6,847 bases of DNA, from positions 3,416 to 10,262 of the forward strand of contig DJNY01000100.1 of the NCBI GenBank assembly GCA_002441865.1. Reading direction: 5' to 3'. Every line of letters starts with the position of its first letter. Within the stretch, counting starts at the first letter, position 1. Under the pieces are notes generated by a model, which was not told the DNA's origin, made no database searches, and saw only the letters and a program-made list of their open reading frames with translations. The position numbers and the translations under genes were made by a program. Of this stretch, positions 1 through 5,716 are shown piece after piece. This DNA is from Lachnospiraceae bacterium UBA6452 (GTDB lineage Bacteria > Bacillota > Clostridia > Lachnospirales > Lachnospiraceae).

Positions 1-906
1 GGCTGCCTTTGACTGGAAACGGTACACTTCCATCTGACGCAAGCTCACTATTTTTACATAGAAGCTGCGCTGGTATTCGCTTGTCCAATGCTTAAATGAC
101 TTATAATCATCATTTGTTATCAGTTTTACTGTCGTATCTTTTCCCTGTATTGCTGCAAGCGTTTCCTCTATCTGTTCCACTGAAAGGCTCTCATCAAGCG
201 TATCTAATCTTCGGAATTTTTTCATTCCTCCGGCTTTAATTGCAAGGTGTTTTCCTTGTTTTACCTCATAACCAAGTTCTTTTAAATTCCAAATAAATTC
301 GTCCATATTTTCTGCATTTGACATGCAATATTCTACATCTGAAAGCATGACTTCCTTCAAGGACTTCTGATACTCATATTCACCCCTGCTCATACGCTCT
401 GAGTTCTTAGTATATTCTGCCGGTATGACTGACCAGCCATACTTTTCACAGAGACGGTTGGTAATCGGCTGGAGGATATTTTTCCAATCGCCTTTTGTGT
501 ACTGGTACTTGTATCCGTCTATCATACTTACGCTGTTGAATACGATATGACTGTGCAGATGCCCTTTGTCTACATGCACCGCAAATAATACCTCGTATCT
601 GTCTCCCAGATATCCCTCTATGAATTCCTTCGTTAGCTGATACATGGTCTGCGGATCACCTTCCCCTATAGGACATGAAAGGACGACATGATACCCCTGT
701 CGTCCTAACTCCTTTCCAAATGTCTGCTTTGTTTCACACATCTGCTCGTACGCCAGCTCTGCATCCGGCATTACATTTACACCTCCCACTAATACACTAC
801 CATCCGTCTTTACCGGATTTACGATATATAATAAGGAGCGGTGCAGGGAATTTGAAAGGTTCCCATCCTTGCTTTTGGCTATATTCCATATTTTCGTAAT
901 CGCCAT
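1..906 (-). CDS. MobA/VirD2-type relaxase, N-terminal 302 residues (runs off left edge)
   Basis: Relaxase that nicks oriT, stays bound to the 5' end of the transferred strand through a tyrosine, and leads it into the recipient. I translated this frame by hand: it is open from ATG 904-906 to base 1 with no stop. Motif I is seen as LLYIVNP around residues 25-31, with Tyr27 the likely catalytic tyrosine. The metal-binding motif III is HVDKGHLHSH at residues 111-120, followed by IVFN, the classic histidine cluster of the MobA/MobL/VirD2 (MOBP-like) family. Between them lies a typical YHVVLSCP strand (72-79). The start is supported by an AGAAGGGA ribosome site 5 to 7 bases upstream. mobC ends 71 bases upstream, so the two are probably co-transcribed. 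The C-terminal part is outside the window, so total length and any primase or helicase domain are unknown. The family call is secure; the exact MOB subfamily is not. Confidence 0.93.
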   Translation of the reverse strand, partial: MAITKIWNIAKSKDGNLSNSLHRSLLYIVNPVKTDGSVLVGGVNVMPDAELAYEQMCETKQTFGKELGRQGYHVVLSCPIGEGDPQTMYQLTKEFIEGYLGDRYEVLFAVHVDKGHLHSHIVFNSVSMIDGYKYQYTKGDWKNILQPITNRLCEKYGWSVIPAEYTKNSERMSRGEYEYQKSLKEVMLSDVEYCMSNAENMDEFIWNLKELGYEVKQGKHLAIKAGGMKKFRRLDTLDESLSVEQIEETLAAIQGKDTTVKLITNDDYKSFKHWTSEYQRSFYVKIVSLRQMEVYRFQSKAA

Positions 907-977
907 GTTCATCCCTTCTTTCTGCTAAATTAATTGATATGCCGCATTATCCATTGGATACCCGCAAAGCATATCTG

Positions 978-1316
978 TCACTTGCTTCTTATATACTGCA
1001 TCAATAGCCGCTGTATCTGTCGCAACTGCTCCTTTACATCCTGCACATCCGACTTTGGGATGAATAAATTCGTATTTGCCATTCGTGCTATCTGGTTGAT
1101 GTTGTTGCCTATTGCAGATAATTCATGCATCAGCTTCTGTCTGTCCTCGTGAATGGTTGTGTCCACATTTCCACCATCCAATGCCATTGTACGGATATAT
1201 GCAGATGCAGCCAATCCTGTAGCCATTGCTTTTTCTTCTATCTGTCTTCGCTCACGCTCCGATACCCGGATGCTCATTGTCGTTCTTGGTGCCTGTCTGC
1301 TCTTTGGTCTGCCCAT
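978..1316 (-). CDS. mobC: MobC relaxosome accessory protein
   Basis: Small DNA-binding protein that helps the relaxase open and nick oriT. The 112 residues begin with a basic N-terminus (MGRPKSRQAPRTT) and then a ribbon-helix-helix-like segment (MSIRVSERERRQIEEKA, 14-30, then GLAASAYIRTMAL, 34-46). The MobC signature GNNINQIARMAN is at 70-81, and a helical tail completes the protein. The reading frame could start two codons earlier (1322). I prefer ATG 1314-1316 because AGGAGG lies about 7 bases before it, whereas the site nearly touches the 1322 ATG. The gene lies between oriT and the relaxase gene, the usual arrangement. A palindrome in its predicted promoter suggests autoregulation, which is inference. 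Confidence 0.9.
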   Translation of the reverse strand: MGRPKSRQAPRTTMSIRVSERERRQIEEKAMATGLAASAYIRTMALDGGNVDTTIHEDRQKLMHELSAIGNNINQIARMANTNLFIPKSDVQDVKEQLRQIQRLLMQYIRSK

Positions 1317-1358
1317 ACACATCCCTCCTCTCGTGTAATTCTTCTTATCTGTTTTGCT

Positions 1359-1388
1359 GTGATAATCACTCTGTCAGTCTTTTGTAAA
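1359..1388 (-). promoter_or_regulatory. Candidate promoter of the mobC-relaxase operon with an overlapping palindrome
   Basis: On the minus strand a TTTACA -35 (1383-1388) is followed after 18 bases by TATCAC (1359-1364), a 4/6 match to the -10 consensus. An 11-base palindrome, GTGATAATCAC (1359-1369), overlaps the -10 and could be an operator. The position fits: between oriT and mobC, about 35 bases before the mobC ribosome site. The -10 is weak, so this is tentative. Confidence 0.38.
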
Positions 1389-1428
1389 TCAACTTCTGTT
1401 GCTTGTGAAATTCCTGTAACATGGTAGG

Positions 1429-1512
1429 CGAGATACGGTTTTCGTGTTACGAAAACCCATCTCGTTAGTGGCGGCTGCCCCTAATACCCTGCCGGTACAC
1501 ACCTGCGGTGTG
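1429..1512 (+). other. Candidate origin of transfer (oriT) with predicted nick site at 1491/1492
   Basis: A long imperfect inverted repeat has arms at 1429-1445 and 1449-1464. It comprises CGAGAT against ATCTCG, and GGTTTTCGT against ACGAAAACC, around a GTT loop, with a small internal bulge. It is followed 27 bases later by AATACCCTG|CCGG (1483-1495). This closely resembles the RP4 and Ti-border nick consensus (YATCCTG|C) used by MOBP relaxases, and as in RP4 the repeat lies 5' of the nick on the cleaved strand. A second perfect repeat, CACACC-TGC-GGTGTG (1498-1512), lies just 3' of the predicted nick. The site sits directly upstream of mobC and the relaxase gene. Polarity predicts that DNA to the right of 1492 enters the recipient first. 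The exact nick position is inference. Confidence 0.72.
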
Positions 1513-1570
1513 GGATATATGACTGCATAAAACAAGCTTCACTAAGACTTGTTGTTATCTTTAGGGCATG

Positions 1571-1609
1571 AAAAAAGCAGACACATGGAATATTTCCACA
1601 TATCTGCTT
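1571..1609 (-). terminator. Rho-independent terminator, minus strand
   Basis: Read on the minus strand, a 15 to 16 bp stem (AGCAGATATGTGGAA against TTCCATGTGTCTGCT, fully paired if three G-U pairs are allowed) with a 3-base loop is followed by a T-run (complement of 1571-1576). The mismatches become wobbles only in the minus-strand RNA, so this is a minus-strand terminator. It would end transcripts coming from the 175-residue gene and keep them out of oriT and mobC. Confidence 0.82.
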
Positions 1610-1831
1610 CTTTCATTGCGTGTATTCAGTTTTATATGATTGTTGCTATATTTCGCTACATACAATGTATTTTCTGTAGCCATATGACTTTATTTATAAT
1701 TGGATTAATTGCGATGGCTACGATTTCTATATCAAATGAAGCCTCTTTACTGATAATGATACTAAAATTCAATTCACTTGCAACCTTTCGCAATCACATC
1801 ACTCCAATAATGCATATTAGAAAAAATATCC
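1610..1831 (-). other. Stretch without a confident gene; weak 45-codon frame on the minus strand
   Basis: This AT-rich stretch lies between the minus-strand terminator and the plus-strand promoter. The only thing resembling coding is a 45-codon minus-strand frame at 1656-1793. It would start at TTG behind GGAG (8-base spacing), read RKVASELNFSIIISKEASF near its start, and end 47 bases before the terminator. An overlapping frame just upstream reads FVEDIFSNMHYWSDVIAKGCK and then stops, without a start codon. The pair could be remnants of a frameshifted gene, a small protein, or chance. I recognise no family. It could equally be a long 3' untranslated region of the neighbouring gene. Confidence 0.2.
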
Positions 1832-1874
1832 TCAACAAACTGTTGACTTTTCCCTATCGTAATGCTAGTATACT
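1832..1874 (+). promoter_or_regulatory. Strong plus-strand promoter with inverted repeat over the -35
   Basis: TTGACT (-35, 1843-1848), a 17-base spacer, then an extended -10 TGC-TAGTAT (1863-1871). An alternative -10, TATACT, is at 1869-1874. A perfect inverted repeat TCAACA-AAC-TGTTGA (1832-1846) overlaps the -35 and could bind a repressor. The expected start, A1878, coincides with the first base of the downstream hairpin. No plus-strand gene follows, so the promoter most likely drives the short RNA annotated next. Confidence 0.65.
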
Positions 1875-1877
1875 TTC

Positions 1878-1940
1878 AGAAGCGGTTTTGTACCACTTGA
1901 CTACTTGATAGTCTTGAGTGGGTTACTCGCTTCTTTTTTT
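1878..1940 (+). ncRNA. Predicted short hairpin RNA, antisense to the 3' end of the 175-residue gene, ending in its own terminator
   Basis: The stretch is almost wholly one stem-loop. AGAAGCG (1878-1884) pairs with CGCTTCT (1928-1934). The inner stem GACTA (1899-1903) pairs with TAGTC (1909-1913) around the CTTGA loop, and interrupted pairing links the two. A run of seven T (1934-1940) follows the 3' arm, so the structure is an intrinsic terminator in the plus direction only. With the promoter immediately upstream, the transcript would be about 62 nt. It overlaps the last 13 codons and stop of the convergent gene at 1901-2428, so it could act on that message by antisense pairing. The alternative is a simple terminator that protects against plus-strand readthrough, but the closely placed promoter argues against that. 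No known RNA family is recognised. Confidence 0.5.
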
Positions 1941-2428
1941 ATATCCACTACATCATACAGATACATTTTTCCATTAGCCGCATGGTTTACAACCAGACAC
2001 GCAGAATAAACATTGTATTCGCCTGTCTTTTTCTCATTGTCATATAATGGAATTGCAAATCTTGTCACATAATAAAACCATCCATTATGAGCATCTTCAG
2101 AATGTTTTTCTTTATGATTTTCCCGATATACCTTATCAGTAGCTATCTCAACCATTTCTCGGATTCCCTGTGCCGCATTTGCCTTTGCTTTTGCTCTTGC
2201 GCCCTTTGTTTTTCTTGTATAACTAGAACCGCCATATTCATCCGGAAATTTGTTTCCAATATAAATAATGTCTCTTGTCTCTGCTATTTCAATCAATTCT
2301 CCTACATATTTTCCCAAGTAATCCTCTACATTATCCCAATTAATATTCTGTTTATTGGAAAATATGATTTCAGGCAGTAAAACAACCTTATTGCCTGACT
2401 CATCTGTTACAATATCCAGTTTGTCCAT
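1901..2428 (-). CDS. Uncharacterised 175-residue protein, possible BECR-fold/polyvalent-protein domain
   Basis: The protein is predicted soluble, with no signal peptide or membrane segment. It has an N-terminal lead (1-50), then RDIIYIGNKFPDEYGG (52-67), a basic alanine-rich helix (GARAKAKANAAQGIREMVEIA, 76-96), a histidine-rich stretch (NHKEKHSEDAHNGW, 104-117), and strands ending in YNVYSACLVV (138-147) and KMYLYDVVDIKKE (154-166). From memory, this order resembles nuclease-like domains (barnase/EndoU/ColicinE5-D/RelE-like) found as C-terminal pieces of large polyvalent or MuF-type proteins of phages and conjugative elements. Here it stands alone. This assignment is tentative and no catalytic residues can be named. 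The start is supported by GAGAAAGGGA about 5 bases before ATG, and an extended -10 lies upstream. A plus-strand hairpin RNA converges on its 3' end. It lies in the predicted leading region of transfer. Confidence 0.75.
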   Translation of the reverse strand: MDKLDIVTDESGNKVVLLPEIIFSNKQNINWDNVEDYLGKYVGELIEIAETRDIIYIGNKFPDEYGGSSYTRKTKGARAKAKANAAQGIREMVEIATDKVYRENHKEKHSEDAHNGWFYYVTRFAIPLYDNEKKTGEYNVYSACLVVNHAANGKMYLYDVVDIKKEASNPLKTIK

Positions 2429-2458
2429 GTAATCCCTTTCTCCATTCGTATTTTAAAT

Positions 2459-2467
2459 ATCATAACA
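2459..2467 (-). promoter_or_regulatory. Extended -10 promoter for the 175-residue gene
   Basis: The minus strand reads TGT-TATGAT (2467 to 2459), an extended -10 with a 5/6 hexamer. No good -35 is seen at 16-18 bases, which extended -10 promoters tolerate. Transcription would start near 2452, giving a leader of about 24 bases before ATG 2428. This suggests the gene can be expressed independently of the par operon upstream. Confidence 0.45.
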
Positions 2468-2504
2468 TGTCCTACTGCCATTTGCATTATGAATTTAATC
2501 GGAA

Positions 2505-3026
2505 TTACATTCCAAAAGAAAAATCAAGAAACTCGTTATCCTCCGGCTCTTCATCGGCAAGAGTTTCTTGTTGAGATATTCCAGCATTCTGACCTTGCTC
2601 CACTCCATTTTCCCTGCTACAGCCACCATTATTCTGCGCTCCTGCCCCTGTCATATTTGCATTCGTTGCATCTGCTGTAAAATTCATCACCGGCATTCCT
2701 GCATTCTGCAGACCTGCCGTAAGTATTGCCTGTTGCTGCATCATATACATTCCTGCAAGAGTTGGCAAATTCGTCAGTATCTTTTCTGTAACCTGACTTA
2801 CAATACGCTCCACGAAAGCATCTTCCTTTTCTCTCGTTTCAAGATAAGGATCATCCTTCTTCTGCACATATCTCTCATAATAATCATTAATTGCACAGAT
2901 GATAAATTCATTCTGCGACTTGAAGCCATTCTTCACCTCGTCAGAGTGAAGCAGGCTCCACGCCTGCATTGCACTCTCACTATTGGTGTTGAAACGAACA
3001 TTCTTATTCCATGTTTTTTCTGCCAT
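2505..3026 (-). CDS. ParR-like adaptor / centromere-binding protein (partner of ParM)
   Basis: Probable DNA-binding partner that would couple element DNA to the actin-like filament of the gene just upstream. The 173 residues open with NVRFNTNSESAMQAWSLL (9-26) and a helix FKSQNEFIICAINDYYERY (35-53), which fits a ribbon-helix-helix N-terminus. The middle, from about 95 to 157, is low-complexity and rich in Met, Gln, Asn, Gly and Ala, with no fold recognised. The extreme C-terminus is an acidic-aromatic tail, DEEPEDNEFLDFSFGM (158-173), plausibly the ParM-contacting peptide, since ParR proteins bind ParM through their C-terminus. The parM stop TAA is directly followed by this ATG, with GGAAGG as ribosome site inside the end of parM, so translation is likely coupled. 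The name rests mainly on position and architecture. No centromere repeats were seen nearby. Confidence 0.72.
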   Translation of the reverse strand: MAEKTWNKNVRFNTNSESAMQAWSLLHSDEVKNGFKSQNEFIICAINDYYERYVQKKDDPYLETREKEDAFVERIVSQVTEKILTNLPTLAGMYMMQQQAILTAGLQNAGMPVMNFTADATNANMTGAGAQNNGGCSRENGVEQGQNAGISQQETLADEEPEDNEFLDFSFGM

Positions 3027-3989
3027 TTACATCGCCTTCCTTCCCTGCTGTTGTTTGAATATCATATAGCAGTAGTATTCATAGCCCTTTGCATTGGCTC
3101 TGATATCATGGTTAAAGGTTACTCTGTCTCTGTCATAATCTCCAAATATCTCAATAAGTCTTGCTCCTCCGCCCATTATATAGAGCTTCATCATATGCTC
3201 ATTATACTCATAATCATGCAGCTTCTGGAAAATCTGGCTCGCATATTCTCCTGCGGCTTCTTTCATAAGGATGGCATAAGGTTCTGAAATATCTGTCTCA
3301 CCTTCACGAAGGAAATTCTCAATTACCTCGTGCATCAGCTCTGTTCCTGTCTTATCACGAACCTTATTAAGGATTGCCTTCTCACACTGATATACTCCCA
3401 GTTTTTCTGTCCACGACTTGCTTTCCATCGCCCTTCCATTGTTCAGATACATCAGATTCATCGTACCATTTCCAATATCCACAAGAAGATTTATCCCCTT
3501 GAAATTCCTCAGATTTTCCGCTACCGCCGAATAACACTGCGGCATTACTGTACAGCCTGTAAACTCAAGTTCATAAATCCTGTCCTTATAGATAACCTTT
3601 ACAAACCGCTCTCTCAGCATATAATCCCTGAAAGTATCTCTCTGTGCCTGTACCCATTTCAGCGGAAGTCCAGCTGCGAGATGAATACGGACTGCATTTT
3701 TCTTGTCAATATACCCTCTTGCCTCAAGCTCTTTCACAACAGCCGCCATAGTAAGCACATAGTTGTCATCATCCGTCACTTTATCTGCGACAAATCCTTT
3801 GTGTCCTTCCCCGATAATATAATACCTGCCATTTAACTCAATATAGTCCTTTGCAAATACCGGTGCTTTATCGCTCGCGCTTACCGCTGTCGGAAATACC
3901 CTTCTAGCTGTTTTATAATTACCATATCCTGCATCTACGCCTATAATCAGGCTTCCATTCATATTATACTCTCTAATCTTCTCTGTCAT
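3027..3989 (-). CDS. parM: ParM/StbA-type actin-like ATPase for element segregation
   Basis: Actin-fold ATPase that polymerises to push replicated plasmid or element copies apart. Motifs are in the expected order in the 320-residue product: phosphate-1 GVDAGYGNYK (17-26), phosphate-2 VDIGNGTMNL (170-179) and adenosine-binding IMGGGARLI (271-279). The length is normal for the family. The frame is open back to 4064, which would overlap tnpV, but I choose ATG 3987-3989. It has GAGAGGA 7 bases upstream, while the earlier ATGs (4064, 4043) lack a ribosome site. ATG 3962 is a second possibility. The gene lies between tnpV and the ParR-like gene, probably in one operon. In an ICE it would stabilise the excised circular form, which is inference from context. 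Confidence 0.9.
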   Translation of the reverse strand: MTEKIREYNMNGSLIIGVDAGYGNYKTARRVFPTAVSASDKAPVFAKDYIELNGRYYIIGEGHKGFVADKVTDDDNYVLTMAAVVKELEARGYIDKKNAVRIHLAAGLPLKWVQAQRDTFRDYMLRERFVKVIYKDRIYELEFTGCTVMPQCYSAVAENLRNFKGINLLVDIGNGTMNLMYLNNGRAMESKSWTEKLGVYQCEKAILNKVRDKTGTELMHEVIENFLREGETDISEPYAILMKEAAGEYASQIFQKLHDYEYNEHMMKLYIMGGGARLIEIFGDYDRDRVTFNHDIRANAKGYEYYCYMIFKQQQGRKAM

Positions 3990-4044
3990 ATTAAAATCCT
4001 CTCTTTCTTCGGTTCTTATACCAATTGCGTTGTTGTTTTTCATT

Positions 4045-4428
4045 TTATCTAAAAATAATGTCATGAAATATAACCTCCTCTGCCTGCATCTTTGCCTGTT
4101 CCCTTAGTTTCCACATCTCTATCGTTGACTTCGGATTGTCTGGCTTATGATTATTCATATACTGATTCATAATCACATCCAGCATTTCATACGCCTGCTC
4201 ATTTATCTCCCTCGCCTTTTCATTCAGCTTTCCTGTAAACAGGTAATGTCTGTAATCCGCGTTTCGATTGTCATGCATATGCTTTTTCCACATATCACCG
4301 TACTTACCGCAAAAATCATTCTGCTCTGCTATCTCGTCTTCAAGTGTTATATTCGGATAAAATATCCCATCTATCTCTGCGTAAGTACCGCCCATCTGTT
4401 CATATAAAGATTTTTTATCATTGCTCAT
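4045..4428 (-). CDS. tnpV: TnpV-like transposon-encoded protein
   Basis: The 127 residues begin with SLYEQMGGTYAEIDGIFYPN (7-26) and continue with YGDMWKKHM, LFTGKLNEKAREI and a C-terminal AEEVIFHDIIF. This is the pattern of the TnpV family carried by Tn4451-like and related clostridial mobile elements. The biochemical role of the family is not established as far as I know. There is no membrane segment or signal peptide. The ribosome site AGGTGA overlaps the parB stop codon, and only 6 bases separate parB from this ATG, so translation is probably coupled. Its usefulness here is as a marker of a clostridial transposon or ICE backbone. Confidence 0.85.
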   Translation of the reverse strand: MSNDKKSLYEQMGGTYAEIDGIFYPNITLEDEIAEQNDFCGKYGDMWKKHMHDNRNADYRHYLFTGKLNEKAREINEQAYEMLDVIMNQYMNNHKPDNPKSTIEMWKLREQAKMQAEEVIFHDIIFR

Positions 4429-4434
4429 AATAAC

Positions 4435-5421
4435 TCACCTGTTCCTTTCTTTCATCGTAACCTGCTTATCATGCCATTCCTTTACTAGCATCTCAATCAA
4501 TTCCACTTTCTGCTTTGGTGTAAAACCATCCGGAAAATAATCATCCAGCGTATCTGCCCGAATCTTTATCTGCTCCCTCTGGTTTGGCTTTTCCTCCTCA
4601 AGCACCGAATATATAGCGTCCATATCAAACCCACCTCTCTGGCTCATTCGTTTCATCCGGTTTGCCTGCGACAAGGATGGTGTGCATTGCTCCAAATCCA
4701 TTACAGCATGAAGCTCATACTGTTCTTCTTCTGACAGATAGGATAATTCCACACCAATCGTAAATGCTATCTTTCCCTCATCCACCATAGCAAGTATCTT
4801 AGGGATGAGATTCGTCAGCCGGATATATCTCTTTATCTGTGCTACACTTTCTCCGACCTGTCTTGCAAGAAGCTCGTTGCTGTTCATCATGGAATGTTCT
4901 TCAATAACTTCATTAGCTCTATTCCCAGAATTATCCGCTCTGCCATTTCCATCTGTGTCACACTTCGGTCCAACTTGAGCCGAAGTCATATGATTTGCTT
5001 CATTACCTGCCAGCACTTCTGCTCCATTATCTGACAGTGAATCATCCGATAACCGCTTCCCCTGATGTTTCATTGCATCTAATTTCATCTTATATGCAAA
5101 TGCTTTCTCGCTAGGTTTGAGATTCTCTCTATGCAAATTAGAATCAACCATTGCCACAACTGCCTGATCATCATCAAGCTCTCTTACTACAACAGGAACC
5201 ATAGTCTCACCCGCCCAAATTGCTGCCTCCTTCCTCCTATGTCCTGATATAACTTCATATCCATCACCATATGGATTAGTCCTTACAAGAAGTGGTACAA
5301 GCACTCCTTCTTTTTCAATACTTCTCATAAGCTCGCACAATTCTGTATTCATCTCTACTTTGAATGGATGATTTTTGAAATCATGCAATCTGTTTACATC
5401 TACATTCCGGATCGTCTCCAT
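4435..5421 (-). CDS. parB: ParB-like DNA-binding partition protein
   Basis: ParB/Spo0J-family protein of 328 residues. The N-terminal ParB nuclease-like domain includes ELMRSIEKEGVLVPLLVR (30-47) and the conserved YEVISGHRR (55-63), followed by DSNLHRENLKPSEKAFAY (93-110). A helix-turn-helix region follows (NELLARQVGESVAQIKRYI, 182-200), then helices VDEGKIAFTIGVELSYL and a C-terminal helix. Between the domains is a polar insert (about 122-180) rich in Asp, Asn, Ser and Gly, probably flexible. The frame can start at GTG 5442, but ATG 5419-5421 is preferred because GAGAAAGG lies 7 bases before it. No ParA is encoded nearby, so it may act as a regulator, as a nuclease-like factor, or together with the ParM/ParR genes downstream. 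No 16-base parS-like palindrome was seen in the window. First gene of the parB-tnpV-parM-parR cluster. Confidence 0.9.
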   Translation of the reverse strand: METIRNVDVNRLHDFKNHPFKVEMNTELCELMRSIEKEGVLVPLLVRTNPYGDGYEVISGHRRKEAAIWAGETMVPVVVRELDDDQAVVAMVDSNLHRENLKPSEKAFAYKMKLDAMKHQGKRLSDDSLSDNGAEVLAGNEANHMTSAQVGPKCDTDGNGRADNSGNRANEVIEEHSMMNSNELLARQVGESVAQIKRYIRLTNLIPKILAMVDEGKIAFTIGVELSYLSEEEQYELHAVMDLEQCTPSLSQANRMKRMSQRGGFDMDAIYSVLEEEKPNQREQIKIRADTLDDYFPDGFTPKQKVELIEMLVKEWHDKQVTMKERNR

Positions 5422-5489
5422 AATATCGCCTTTCTCGAACACATCGAATCAGTTCTTCAAAACGTCTTAATAAAAATCCGTTTTAGAGG

Positions 5490-5539
5490 TATAAAAAAGA
5501 CCGCTCACTTTCAATTTTTCTTGAAAATGAACGGTCTTT
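5490..5539 (-). terminator. Very strong minus-strand rho-independent terminator
   Basis: Arms at 5521-5539 and 5496-5514 form a 19 bp stem around a 6-base loop (5515-5520). The only two non-Watson-Crick positions are G-U pairs in the minus-strand RNA and would be mismatches on the plus strand, so the terminator serves minus-strand transcription. A T-run (complement of 5493-5498) follows. It lies 34 bases past the stop of the reading-frame tail at 5574-5716 and about 180 bases past the methyltransferase stop. It insulates parB from host transcription, so parB needs a promoter after it. Only a weak candidate (TATACC at the T-run) is visible. Confidence 0.88.
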
Positions 5540-5573
5540 CACGTTTCTTTTATTTAGTTGAATGATAAATGTA

Positions 5574-5716
5574 TTACTTTTTCTTTGATGTGTTTCCGAA
5601 GCCGCAGTCCAATACGACTGAGACATTCACACCGTCTGAAATTGCTTTTTTGTATGTTTTTCGGTCACTCTGGTCAAACCTGAAAATCCTCTCAAAGTGC
5701 CTAAAATCAAGGATTC
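5574..5716 (-). pseudogene. Open reading-frame tail without its own start, possibly the 3' end of an element gene split at attP
   Basis: In the frame two bases out from the methyltransferase, the sequence stays open for about 47 codons past the methyltransferase stop and ends at TAA 5574-5576. It reads RILDFRHFERIFRFDQSDR and later KKAISDGVNVSVVLDCGFG. The composition looks like real protein, and the stop is followed at the usual distance by an intrinsic terminator. There is no start codon with a ribosome site in this stretch, and upstream the frame continues only as an out-of-frame shadow inside the methyltransferase gene. A natural explanation is an element gene whose 5' part is at the other end of the integrated element and is joined to this part only in the circle. 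No family is recognised, and chance openness cannot be excluded. Confidence 0.35.

Noticed and set aside
675..899. Plus-strand 74-codon frame
   Set aside because: It is antisense to the relaxase frame, which carries the histidine and tyrosine motifs.
1429..1464. Inverted repeat at 1429-1464 as a transcription terminator
   Set aside because: No T-run follows on either strand, and the nick motif and mobC position fit oriT much better.
1549..1908. Plus-strand 119-codon frame
   Set aside because: It crosses the minus-strand terminator, the sRNA promoter and the hairpin. It has no ribosome site and its Ile/His-rich content is typical of the antisense of AT-rich DNA.
2429..2504. Centromere (parC) iterons or parS near the par genes
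   Set aside because: No tandem repeats or parS-like palindrome were seen here or in 5443-5573 by eye.
2568..3287. Plus-strand 239-codon frame
   Set aside because: It lies opposite the ParR-like and ParM genes, is rich in Cys, His and Ile, and has no ribosome site. It is a shadow of the real genes.
3330..3836. Plus-strand 168-codon frame
   Set aside because: It is fully antisense to parM, whose actin-fold motifs are clear.
4045..4064. Longer ParM start at 4064 overlapping tnpV by 20 bases
   Set aside because: There is no Shine-Dalgarno site before it, whereas ATG 3989 has GAGAGGA at good spacing and the family's N-terminus starts near there.
5422..5442. GTG 5442 as parB start
   Set aside because: It has no convincing ribosome site. 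ATG 5421 has GAGAAAGG at 7 bases.
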